Of a stretch of 64,000 nucleotides of DNA, positions 16,293 through 26,000 are shown piece by piece. Origin of the DNA: Cedecea neteri (GTDB lineage: Bacteria; Pseudomonadota; Gammaproteobacteria; Enterobacterales; Enterobacteriaceae); NCBI RefSeq assembly GCF_000758305.1, contig NZ_CP009458.1, positions 3,658,001-3,722,000 on the forward strand, read 5' to 3'. The translations under genes were made by a program, and so were the position numbers. The notes under the pieces were generated by a model, which was not told the origin of the DNA, did not search any database, and worked only from the letters and a program-made list of their open reading frames with translations. Numbering within the stretch: the first letter of the stretch is position 1; the number at the start of each line of letters is the position of its first letter.

Positions 16293-18229
16293 ACGCCCTC
16301 CTTGCATTTAAACATGTCCAGTATTTCACTGGCCGCCTGCCGGCCGGCAACCATTGCCGTGACCACGAGGTCCGCGCCGTGTACCGCATCGCCACCAGCA
16401 TAGATTTTGTCATTGCTGGTTTGCGTTGTGCCTCGCCCTCTACCGCCTGTGCAGATTTGCCCCCAGCGGTCGAGCTGCACACCGTAACCACGGAGCCAAG
16501 GCATATCATGCGCCTGAAAACCGAATGCCATAATGAGAACGTCGGCAGGCAGTTCAAAGTCGGAGCCCGCAACAGGTCGAGGACGACGACGGCCATCAGG
16601 TCCCGGTTCGCCCATCTCGGTGCGGATCATGCCGATCGCCATTACCTTGCCTTTACGATCGCGCTTGATGTACTGAGGCTGCACGTTAAACTGGAACTCG
16701 ACACCTTCTTCCCTGGCGTTAATGACCTCTTTTTTCGAGCCTGGCATGCTCAGCTCATCGCGGCGGTAGGCGCAGGTGACGCTCGCCGCCCCACGACGTA
16801 TTGCGGTACGCAGGCAGTCCATTGCCGTATCACCGCCGCCAAGCACCACAATGTGTTTATCTTTAATATTAACCATTGGGTATTCCGCGCTCTCGTCCAG
16901 CCCCATCACTTCGCGAGTACTGGCAATCAGGAAAGGCAATGCCTGGATTACGCCAGGAGCGTCCTCACCCTCCAGCCCTGCCGCCATAAGGCCGTAAGTC
17001 CCTACACCAAGGAATACTGCATCATAATTCTCCATCAGATCGTTAAACTGTATATCACGCCCTACTTCATGATTAAGGTGAAAACGGATGCCCATTTCAC
17101 TGAAAATGCTACGCCTGACGCTCAGAATTCCTTTGTCCAGTTTGAACGGTGGAATACCGAAAGTGAGTAATCCGCCAATTTCCGGGTGTTTGTCAAAGAC
17201 ATCAACCTGAACTCCAGCGCGAGCCAAAATATCAGCACATCCCAGCCCGGCAGGACCAGCACCGACAATTGCCACACGTTCTTTACGCGGCACGATGTCA
17301 CTTATCTTAGGTCGCCAGCCTGACGCCAGCGCAGTGTCGGTGATATAGCGTTCCAGGTTGCCAATGGCCACCGAGCCGCCTTCTTTTTTTAGCGTGCACG
17401 CACCTTCACACAAACGATCCTGCGGGCACACACGACCACAGATTTCCGGCAACGAGCTGCTTTGATGGCACAATTCAGCGGCTTCGATAATCTTCCCTTC
17501 TTTCACGAGGCGGATGAAGTCAGGAATGTGGTTATGCAGAGGACATGTCCAGTTACACCATGCTTTTTGTGCACAGTGCAGGCAGCGCTCACTTTCGTAC
17601 TCGGCATCGCAGTTGCCAAGCCCGAAGTAGATCTCTTCGAAATGCGTTTTGCGGATACCTGCTTCTACCTTTTTTGCTCCAACGCGAGGTGGCTTGCTGA
17701 TAAATGCATCCCGGCGACTGGGCTGGCGAGTTAGCACCGTCTGCCCTTGTACACTCCGGATTTGTCGCTGACGGCGCAGGCCTTCTAACCCGGTATCATC
17801 CATCAGGCGTAGCGCTTGTGTTGGGCAAACGCTGACGCAGGCAGGTTTTCCTGTTGGATGCTCACTGCACAAGTCACATTTTTGTGCCAGCTGCGGGGCG
17901 CTGTCATCGGCAGAAACCATCTCAATGGCGCCAAAGGGACAGACGATCGCACAACTCTTACAGCCAATGCATTTCTCTTGCTTTAATTGAATGCTGTTAT
18001 TAGCAAAATAGAGTGCATCTGTTGGGCAAGATGCGACACATGGCGCATCGTCACAGTGATGGCAGGTTGCCGCATTGCTCTCTTTACGGTGGAAAACAAC
18101 GTGGATCCGCGGCTGAAAATCCGTACGCTTCAACGGCCAGCTGTCCTGATGGTGAGCGGTAACGCAGGCAACCTCGCAGGCATGGCAGCCAATACAGCTT
18201 GTGGCATCGGCAACAATAAATCTGTTCAT
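16289..18229 (-). CDS. uacF: Fe-S/FAD oxidoreductase UacF (YgfT, AegA family)
   Basis: A 646-residue fusion. Residues 1 to about 170 form a polyferredoxin (CIGCHACEVAC, CHHCDDAPCVASCP, CIGCKSCAIVCP). The remainder is a GltD-like flavoprotein with CLHCAQKAWCNWTCP near 217, IVGAGPAGLGCAD near 323 and VLGGGDTAMDC near 458. In E. coli, AegA and UacF are reported to be needed for formate-dependent anaerobic urate degradation together with formate dehydrogenase H (recalled from memory). Its place here beside uacT and a complete fdhF fits that model well. It is divergent from uacT and overlaps ygfS. Confidence 0.9.
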   Translation of the reverse strand: MNRFIVADATSCIGCHACEVACVTAHHQDSWPLKRTDFQPRIHVVFHRKESNAATCHHCDDAPCVASCPTDALYFANNSIQLKQEKCIGCKSCAIVCPFGAIEMVSADDSAPQLAQKCDLCSEHPTGKPACVSVCPTQALRLMDDTGLEGLRRQRQIRSVQGQTVLTRQPSRRDAFISKPPRVGAKKVEAGIRKTHFEEIYFGLGNCDAEYESERCLHCAQKAWCNWTCPLHNHIPDFIRLVKEGKIIEAAELCHQSSSLPEICGRVCPQDRLCEGACTLKKEGGSVAIGNLERYITDTALASGWRPKISDIVPRKERVAIVGAGPAGLGCADILARAGVQVDVFDKHPEIGGLLTFGIPPFKLDKGILSVRRSIFSEMGIRFHLNHEVGRDIQFNDLMENYDAVFLGVGTYGLMAAGLEGEDAPGVIQALPFLIASTREVMGLDESAEYPMVNIKDKHIVVLGGGDTAMDCLRTAIRRGAASVTCAYRRDELSMPGSKKEVINAREEGVEFQFNVQPQYIKRDRKGKVMAIGMIRTEMGEPGPDGRRRPRPVAGSDFELPADVLIMAFGFQAHDMPWLRGYGVQLDRWGQICTGGRGRGTTQTSNDKIYAGGDAVHGADLVVTAMVAGRQAASEILDMFKCKEGV

Positions 18230-18426
18230 TTGCTTCCCTTTTATTATTCAATAAATACATCAAGGGATGCGATGCAATATTCAGACGCATTTGTTGTTTT
18301 TAAGGAGAATGGATTTATTTTTGAGAGATCCGTCAATAAAATAATTAACAACATTAAAATCAGCACATTGAGATTCACCTGGCCACTTTAAATTATCGCC
18401 ACGATATTCGCTCACTACCAATATGA

Positions 18427-18441
18427 GAGATAAATTATCTC
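18427..18441. promoter_or_regulatory. Perfect palindrome GAGATAA-A-TTATCTC upstream of uacT
   Basis: A 15-base palindrome about 117 bases upstream of the uacT -24 element, in the 471-base uacF-uacT gap. It is flanked by AATAT and ATATT. This is a plausible activator site; the rest of the gap is AT-rich and shows no gene. Confidence 0.4.
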
Positions 18442-18557
18442 AATGTGATATTCCACGCTGCACCTGTATTTATCCCTCGTCGCCAGCCCCGCTTTTATAG
18501 CTCATCTGCCGTGATTTAATTCACAAATATATTCATCTCAGGCCAAAGCACACATTT

Positions 18558-18574
18558 TTGGCACAGCTTACGCA
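18558..18574 (+). promoter_or_regulatory. Sigma-54 (-24/-12) promoter of uacT-fdhF
   Basis: TTGGCACAGCTTACGCA has a perfect -24 TTGGCAC and a -12 GC exactly ten bases after GG. The uacT ATG is about 127 bases downstream. Confidence 0.75.
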
Positions 18575-18700
18575 TAGATAACGCCGTGTGCGCAACTTGC
18601 TGGTGGCAACATCAGCTCAGGGAGGCATCTGCCTTCGAATCGTAACTTCCTCTCCGCCTCTACGAACGAGAGCCGAAGTCGTACAGGAGATAATTACTTC

Positions 18701-20173
18701 ATGAAAGACTCTGCCATTCCTGCCTCAAACACTGCGGCATCAACCGCGCCGGTCGATGAGGTTCTGCCTATTACGCAAATGATTCTCTACGGCCTGCAGC
18801 ATGTATTGGTGATGTACGCCGGTGCCGTAGCTGTTCCGCTAGTGGTCGGTAACGCCGTCGGTTTACCTGCTGAACATATTATCTTGCTGATAAGCGCGGA
18901 CCTGTTTATCTGTGGTGCGGCGACCATCGTGCAATCTTTGGGTATTCGCCCCTGGCTGGGCTGCCGATTACCATTAATTCAGGGCTGCACCTTCGCAGCG
19001 TTAATCCCTATGGTGTTGATCGGCAAAGAGTACGGCATCGGTACTATTTCAGGCTCGGTTATCGTCTCCGGGATCTTTATTTTATTCTGCGCGCCGTGGA
19101 TAAGCCGCCTGATTCGGTTCTTTCCCAAAGTCGTCATGGGTGGCATAGTCACCCTGATTGGCCTGTCTATTATGCCTGTTGCTGGCGGGTGGATTGGCGG
19201 CGGCAGCAGCGAAATGGATGGGTTTGGCGATATGTTTTCATTGCTGATGGCCGCTATCACGCTGGTTATCATTCTTAACCTCTACACCTTCGCTACCGGC
19301 GTTGTAAAAAATACCGCAGTGCTCGTTGGGCTTGTTATCGGCACAATTTTGTGGAGTTTTTTTAAGCCGCTAGATTTCCACCTGGTTAACGCCACCCCCT
19401 GGATGCACTTTCCGCAGTTGATGCAGTTCGCGCGCCCGGAATTCCATATTGTGCCGGTTGCTCTGCTGTCGATGGTTATGGTGGTGGTCATGGTTGAAAC
19501 CATGTCTTCCATTATGGCAACCGGCGATATCGTCGGTAAAAAAGTGGACTCTGGCATGCTGCGAAACGGCCTTAATACCTGTGGCTTAGCCACCACGATC
19601 TGCGGTTTCTTTAACCTCTTCCCTTATGCAGCCTTTGCCCAGAACGTTGGCCTTATCGGCTTGACCGGCGTACGTAGCCGCTTTGTGGTATCGGTCTCTG
19701 GCGCGATTCTCATCTTAATGGGCGTATTTTCCAAACTGGCGGCGCTGGTGGTGCTAATCCCTAAGCCCGTGCTGGGGGGCGCAGGGATAGTGATGTTCGG
19801 GATGGTCGCGGTCTCCGGCATTCGTACCCTCGGTCAGGTCAACTATAGAAATAACAACAATGGGATGGTCGTGGCCTTAACGCTAGCTCTCGGTATGATG
19901 CCGGTGCTAGTCCCTAACCTGTTTACCCAGTTCCCCCCAATGATGCAGCTGTTTTTACACAGCGGGATAACTATCGGTACGTTGACCGCCATTGTTGCCA
20001 ACCTGACGCTCAACGGCAGCGTACCTCTACGTGTTTCTCACGATGCCCCGGAACCCGATCCAGCACCGCCTAGCGCCGCTGCACGCAATATGGCCGTACG
20101 TACCGTGCGTATGTGGTTACTGCTGCGCAAAGTGCAGAAGGAACAACAGCTGCAGCAAAGCACGGAGAAATAA
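18701..20173 (+). CDS. uacT: Urate:proton symporter UacT (YgfU, NCS2 family)
   Basis: A 490-residue inner-membrane permease of the NCS2 xanthine/uracil family. The N-terminal YGLQHVLVMYAGAVAVPL, the GxxPWLGCRLPLIQG stretch near residue 85, and a glutamate-containing MVVVMVETMSSIMATGD segment near 260 are typical. It matches E. coli UacT (YgfU), known as a low-affinity high-capacity urate importer. Neighbours are the divergent uacF and, downstream, a short ORF and fdhF. Its last base is the first base of the next ORF's ATG (TAATG), suggesting coupling. The C-terminal tail is charged and cytoplasmic. Confidence 0.92.
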   Translation: MKDSAIPASNTAASTAPVDEVLPITQMILYGLQHVLVMYAGAVAVPLVVGNAVGLPAEHIILLISADLFICGAATIVQSLGIRPWLGCRLPLIQGCTFAALIPMVLIGKEYGIGTISGSVIVSGIFILFCAPWISRLIRFFPKVVMGGIVTLIGLSIMPVAGGWIGGGSSEMDGFGDMFSLLMAAITLVIILNLYTFATGVVKNTAVLVGLVIGTILWSFFKPLDFHLVNATPWMHFPQLMQFARPEFHIVPVALLSMVMVVVMVETMSSIMATGDIVGKKVDSGMLRNGLNTCGLATTICGFFNLFPYAAFAQNVGLIGLTGVRSRFVVSVSGAILILMGVFSKLAALVVLIPKPVLGGAGIVMFGMVAVSGIRTLGQVNYRNNNNGMVVALTLALGMMPVLVPNLFTQFPPMMQLFLHSGITIGTLTAIVANLTLNGSVPLRVSHDAPEPDPAPPSAAARNMAVRTVRMWLLLRKVQKEQQLQQSTEK

Positions 20174-20289
20174 TGGAAGACAAAATCTTACTCGCCCTGC
20201 TGGCACTTGCGCTGATGACAATCCCCGCCGTTCAGCAGGCTATCGCCTTTGGCATCAGCAGTCGTTTTAGCTTTGGGCTGCTGTTTTAG
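20173..20289 (+). CDS. Possible 38-residue hydrophobic membrane protein between uacT and fdhF
   Basis: The frame starts at an ATG sharing one base with the uacT stop (TAATG) and ends 25 bases before fdhF. The product begins MEDKILLALLALALMTIPAV and is almost entirely hydrophobic, so one membrane segment is likely. AAAGCACGGAGAAATA upstream contains GGAG at a good distance (bases 20164-20167). I recognise no family. The stop-start overlap suggests translational coupling, perhaps as a small partner of UacT. It could also be a chance ORF; conservation in relatives would decide. Confidence 0.5.
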   Translation: MEDKILLALLALALMTIPAVQQAIAFGISSRFSFGLLF

Positions 20290-20314
20290 ATTCACCGTTA
20301 ACTGGAGGGCCATG

Positions 20315-22462
20315 ATGAAAAAAGTGACCACCGTTTGCCCATACTGTGCCGCCGGCTGCAAACTACGGCTGGTGGTTGAGAATGGGAGGATCGTTCGCGC
20401 TGAGGCGGCGATGGGCAAAAATAATCAGGGCACGCTGTGCCTGAAAGGCTATTACGGCTGGGATTTTGTTCACGATACCCGCATTTTGACGCCGCGCCTG
20501 CAAACGCCAATGATCCGCCGCCACCGGGGCGCCAAGCTGGAGTCCGTGTCCTGGGATGAGGCGCTTAATTATGTTGCTACACGCCTCAGCGAAATCAAAG
20601 AAAAGTATGGTCCCGATGCTATCCAGACCACCGGTTCCTCTCGAGGCACCGGCAATGAAACCAATTATGTGATGCAAAAGTTCGCCCGCGCGGTGATCGG
20701 TACCAATAACGTTGATTGCTGCGCGCGCGTCTGACACGGCCCTTCGGTTGCAGGTCTGCACCAGTCGGTCGGTAACGGCGCAATGAGCAATGCCATCACT
20801 GAGATTGATAACAGCGATTTAGTGTTTATTTTCGGCTATAACCCGGCAGATTCACACCCTATCGTGGCAAATCACGTCCTGAACGCTAAACGCAACGGCG
20901 CGAAGATTATTGTCTGCGACCCCCGGCGAATTGAAACCGCCCGTATTGCTGACATGCATTTGGCGCTGAAAAACGGCTCTAACATTGCGCTGCTTAATGC
21001 ACTTGGCAACGTCATTATTGCCGAGGCTCTCTACGACAACGCGTTTATTGCCCGACGCTCTGAAGGTTTTGACGAATATCGCAAAATCGTGGCTGGCTAT
21101 ACGCCGGAATCTGTTGAAGCTATTACCGGCATCAGCGCACAAGATATTCGCACCTGCGCACGGCTATACGCCACGGCTAAGTCCGCCACCATTCTATGGG
21201 GAATGGGAGTGACCCAGTTTTATCAAGGGGTTGAAACCGTAAGGTCGCTGACAAGCCTTGCCATCTTAACCGGCAACCTCGGTAAACCTGGCGTGGGCGT
21301 TAACCCTGTGCGAGGGCAAAATAACGTTCAGGGTGCCTGCGATATGGGCGCACTGCCTGATACTTTTCCTGGCTATCAGTTCGTTAAGGTTCCGGAAAAC
21401 AGAGCGAAATTTGCCAAAGCCTGGGGGGTAGAAAACCTACCCGCACATACGGGCTATCGCATCAGTGAACTGCCACACCGCGCTGAACACGGCGAAGTGC
21501 GTGCGGCTTATATTATGGGAGAAGATCCACTGCAAACCGATGCCGAACTTTCGGCAGTGCGCAAGGCGTTTGAAACGCTGGAGCTGGTCATCGTGCAGGA
21601 TATTTTCATGACCAAAACGGCAGCAGCGGCCGATGTTATTCTGCCCTCCACCTCCTGGGGAGAGCATGAAGGTGTCTACACTGCGGCAGACAGAGGTTTT
21701 CAGCGCTTCTTTAAGGCGGTGGAACCCGAGTGGGATCTCAAAACCGACTGGCAGATTATCAGTGAAATTGCCACCCGGATGGGCTACCCGATGCACTACA
21801 ACTGCACCCAGGAAATCTGGGATGAGTTACGGCATCTGTGCCCGGACTTCTACGGAGCTACCTACGAAAAAATGGGTGAGCTTGGCTATCTGCAGTGGCC
21901 ATGCCGTGATGTGTCGGATAAGGACCAAGGCACGTCGTATCTGTTTAAAGAGACATTTTCGACCCCAAACGGCCTGGCGCAATTCTTTACCTGCGACTGG
22001 GTTGCGCCCATCGATAAACTCAGCGACGAGTTTCCGATGGTGCTTTCAACGGTGCGTGAAGTCGGCCACTACTCTTGCCGTTCTATGACAGGCAACTGTT
22101 CTGCGCTGTCGACGCTGGCCGATGAGCCTGGGTATGCGCAAATCAACACTCTCGATGCCGCACGGCTGGGCATTGCTGATGAAGCGCTAGTGTGGGTGAA
22201 CTCCCGCAAGGGGAGAATTATCACTCGTGCGAAGGTCAGTGAACGGCCCAATAAAGGTGCAATTTACATGACATACCAATGGTGGATTGGTGCCTGTAAT
22301 GAGCTGGTAACCGAGAATCTTAGTCCGATTACCAAAACGCCGGAATACAAGTATTGTGCGGTTCGCGTTGAGCCGATTGCTGACCAGCAGGCCGCCGAGC
22401 AGTATGTCGTAGATGAGTATCGCAAATTGAAGGCACGGCTGCGGGAAAGTGCGATGGGCTAG
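20315..22462 (+). CDS. fdhF: Formate dehydrogenase H, selenocysteine-containing FdhF
   Basis: A 715-residue molybdopterin oxidoreductase read through an in-frame UGA at 20732-20734 (residue 140, context CCARV-U-HGPSVAGL), the same position as in E. coli FdhH. The N-terminal [4Fe-4S] motif is CPYCAAGC with a later CLKGYYGWDF. The start at 20315 is five bases from GGAGGG; an ATG one codon upstream is too close. It oxidises formate to carbon dioxide. Classical FdhH serves formate hydrogenlyase with HydN/Hyc proteins; here the gene sits inside the urate island, downstream of uacT, so it most likely feeds electrons from formate to UacF/YgfS. Needs selA, selB and selC elsewhere. Confidence 0.95.
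20746..20762 (+). promoter_or_regulatory. SECIS apical hairpin of fdhF
   Basis: GGTTGCAGGTCTGCACC lies 12 bases after the UGA codon and matches the E. coli fdhF selenocysteine insertion hairpin that binds SelB, including the GGUC-type loop. Confidence 0.9.
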
Positions 22463-22490
22463 CGAGGAATGTCTTATAGTTTTTGAGTGG

Positions 22491-22520
22491 GCCGGGCGAT
22501 GTGATAACGTCCGGCTTTTT
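22491..22520. terminator. Rho-independent terminator after fdhF
   Basis: GCCGGGCG pairs with CGTCCGGC (one G-U) and is followed by TTTTT on the plus strand. It ends the uacT-fdhF transcript and sits 8 bases before the end of the converging hydroxylase operon. Confidence 0.8.
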
Positions 22521-22527
22521 ACTTAGT

Positions 22528-22986
22528 TCAGGATTTTAACGCGTGGTGAATGGAGTCGAGAATAGGCTGGTAGCCGGTACAGCGGCAGATATTGCCTTCC
22601 AGCACATCTTTAAGCTGTTCATCGCTTGGCTGCGGCTCTTTTTCCAGCAGCGCGGTAGTACTAACCAGTACACCAGGCGTGCAAAAACCGCACTGCACAC
22701 CGCCTTTTTGAATAAACGCATCCTGTAATTTTTGCGTAACCGGATTATCGTTCAGACCTTCAAGAGTGGTGATCTCTGCCTCATCGCATTGTTCTGCCAG
22801 CACCAGGCAGGAACAGACCGCGTTACCGTCCATGATGACCGTGCAAGCACCACACTCCCCAATGGAGCACCCCTCTTTCGTGGCGCTCAGATGCAAAGTG
22901 TTACGCACCAAATCCAGCAGGCGCATGTTGCCTTCTACTTTGGCTTCGACCAGTTTACCGTTGACCTTTACTTTGATTGTGCTCAT
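22528..22986 (-). CDS. [2Fe-2S] subunit of a xanthine-dehydrogenase-family hydroxylase
   Basis: A 152-residue protein with both canonical clusters. C40, C45, C48 and C60 (CSIGECGACTV...CSC) bind the plant-type centre; C99, C102, C134 and C136 (CGFC...CRC) bind the second. Length and motifs match the small XdhC/CoxS/HcrC type. It lies 43 bases downstream of the fused Mo/FAD gene in the same direction, so together they make a complete molybdenum hydroxylase. The likely substrate is a purine, given the island; the order of subunit genes and the fusion differ from E. coli xdhABC and xdhD/ygfM, so I give no symbol. Confidence 0.9.
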   Translation of the reverse strand: MSTIKVKVNGKLVEAKVEGNMRLLDLVRNTLHLSATKEGCSIGECGACTVIMDGNAVCSCLVLAEQCDEAEITTLEGLNDNPVTQKLQDAFIQKGGVQCGFCTPGVLVSTTALLEKEPQPSDEQLKDVLEGNICRCTGYQPILDSIHHALKS

Positions 22987-23029
22987 AGCTCTATCCTATA
23001 CAGGGCACGTTTGCGCCCCGTCCTCATGG

Positions 23030-26000
23030 TTATTCTTCAGACGCTTGCGCCATCATGTCGCGGAACATGCTGATAAATACCGGCTGCTTATAGGCCGCAG
23101 ACCAGCGTTTGCCGATCGCGGCATAAATCAGTTTGTCGAGTACCTCGCAGGCGCTGTCGATAGATGTCTGGTTCAGCCGTTGGCCCAGTAAACAACGTTC
23201 AACATCTAGCAAACGCTGAGGCTTGCTGAACAGCGCGCCGTCAACCAGTCGGCAGTAGCTCACCGTGCCGTCGTCGGCAAACTCCAGCAGGGCTGTCAGG
23301 CTTTGGCGAGTGATATTCAGGGCGTTTCGGCGGCCCAACTGATGGTAAAAACCTTTAGCGCCAGGTTTTGTCGGCAAAGGAAGGATAAGGCGGGTTAATA
23401 GCTCATCCGGCTCACGCTGCGTTTTGTAACCCGAGATCAGAAATTCGCCCAGCGACATACGGCGAACACCGCGATGAGACTGCAGTTCAATACTGCCGTC
23501 GTAGAGGATGGCCGGAGGGATGGAATCCCCACACGGCGCGGCGTTGACGATATTACCGCCGATGGTTGCCCGGTTACGAATTTGGTGTGACCCTACCGTG
23601 TGGCAAGCCTGTACCAACAGCGGATAGCGTTCGCGAAGCAGCGGATGTTCGGTAATGCGGTTGAACGTTACCGCCGCACCAATCGAAATCTCGTGCGTTT
23701 GTGCATCTTCGGTCACCTGCCTCAGCTCGCTGAGGCGCGAAATATCCACCAGCTTCATCGCTCGGGTTTGCATCCGTCCTTGCACAATCACGTCCGTGCC
23801 ACCGGCAATAGCCGTGACGCCGTCACTTTTTAGCAGCTCCAGCGCCTCAGTTAACGTTTTAGGCCGCGTCACTGTGACATCCGTCAGACGTAATACCTGT
23901 TTTTTATTCTCAGGCTCGATCATCAATTCGCTCTGACGAGCCGGTTTTTTCAGGTTATACCCCAGGATCACCTGTTCCAGGGTTAACGGCAGCTTGTTGA
24001 AACGCGTTCCCAGCGCAAAGCTCACCGCGTTATTGATGGCCGCAGCGACTAACTCGGTGGCCGGCTCGCCTATCCCTTTCGCACCCAGCGGACCAGCTTT
24101 GTCTGGATTTTCGACGCCAATAACGGTAATTGGGGGAATATCTTTGATCGTTGGCAGCAGGTAGCTGTCAAAGTTCTCAGACTTCACCTGCCCGTGCTCA
24201 ATGTTGAAATCCTCTAACAGCGCATAGCCAAAGCCCTGTGCCACACCGCCACAGACCTGCCCTTCAAACCCAACCGGATTCAGGACCTGCCCGACATCAT
24301 GAGCGGCAGTAACGTGCAGTAAATCAGTTTTACCGGTGCTGATATTCACCCGAACCTCGGCCACCTGGCAGCCGTAAACCCAGGTAAAGTATGGGCTACC
24401 GCAGCCTTTTTCTTCATCCCAGTGAATGGGTGGCGGCACAAACCAACCGTATTCGGTCAGGCTCACGCTGGCCCACTTCGTTTTATTAACCGCAGATTTG
24501 AAGTCAATCCGTTGGCTGTTATCTCGTTTATTGAGAATAAAACCGCCCTGCCACAGGGTATCCTCAAGATGCGTTGCGCCGATGCTCTCACCGACAACGC
24601 TGAGAATGCGCTGTTTGATTTTCTCGGCAGCGTCAATAATCGCTCCACCGCCAACCATTGTTCCGCGCGTTGCCGCCGTGGAGCCACCATCCCCGATGAC
24701 CGAGGTTGGCGGCTCCATAAAATGAAACTCACTCATCTCGATGCCAAACGCTTCGGCGGCAATCATCGTCATGGTGGTTTGCAGCCCTTGGCCGTTTTCC
24801 GATACCGATGTCGAAAGGTTTACGCTGCCGTCCTCATTGACCTGAATCAGCGCCGTTGAGGTATCAACCCCTTCAGCACCAATCGAACAACCGCGATAAC
24901 TTAATGCCAGACCGATGCCGTAGCGGTAGACACCGCCCTTTTCGTTTAGAGCCTGATAATGTTTTCGCTTCGCCATAAACTCGGACGAAGCAGTGGCCTT
25001 CTCCAACACTTCATGCGCGGAAACCGTATGTTGGTCAAACACCTGGCCGGTAATCGACGCATCGCCTTGGCGTAACGCGTTAATTTCACGCACCTCGACA
25101 GGTGAAATTTTCAGGTACTCGGCAATTTCATCCATTAATGATTCGTGAGCGTAAACCACCTGTGGGGAACCAAAACCGCGCATCGCGGAGGTGTAGCTGT
25201 TGTTGGTGTACACCGCCGTGACGTCGATATGTACATTCGGGATGGCGTATGGCCCTGCGGCCTGCACTGACGAACGCCAGGTGACAAACGGTGACGATGC
25301 GGCATAGCCACCGCTATCGGCCAGAATATCAACTTTGATGGCATTGATACGACCGGTGTCGTCCAGCCCGACCTTATATTTCATTTTATACGGATGGCGT
25401 TTGCAGCTTTCGATAATTGACTGCTCGCGCGTGTAGGTAAATTTCACCGGTTTCCCGGTCAGACGCGTCAGCAGCGCTGAACGGCAGGCCAGATGGTCAA
25501 TAACATCATCTTTGCCACCGAACGAGCCTCCCATAACGGCACGTTTTACGTTGATCAGGCTTTGCGGACAGCCCATGAACTTAGCGACAAAACCGCGAAC
25601 GCGGTGCGGATTCTGCACCGATCCAGAAATAATCAGGCTGCCGTCGGTCGGGTCAAGCCAGGTCAGCACCACCTCAGGTTCAATATAAGCATGTTCCTGA
25701 AAGCCCACTTCATACTCGCGTTCGAGTATATGACTGGACTGCGCGAAGCCTTTTTCAACGTCTCCTTTGAGGGTGTGATGATGCGCGGCAATATTATCGC
25801 TGCGCTCCGGGTGAATGCAGCGAGCGTCTGGTGCAAGCGCAGCTTCAACATCGGTTAATGGCGCGTAGGGCGTATAGCGTACGTGGATTTTGTCGGCCGC
25901 CGCACAGGCCGCTTCATAGGTTGTGGCGGCAACCACGGCAATGACATCGCCGTGAAAGACCACTTCATCCTTAATAATTGGCAGGTAATCTTTAACGATA

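Noticed and set aside
16379..17170. A 263-residue plus-strand ORF opposite uacF
   Set aside because: It mirrors the uacF coding frame and carries no recognisable motif; uacF is clearly the real gene.
20249..20734. A short truncated formate dehydrogenase ORF ending in TGA
   Set aside because: The frame continues after the TGA with the exact FdhF context and SECIS hairpin; it is a selenocysteine codon in one intact gene.
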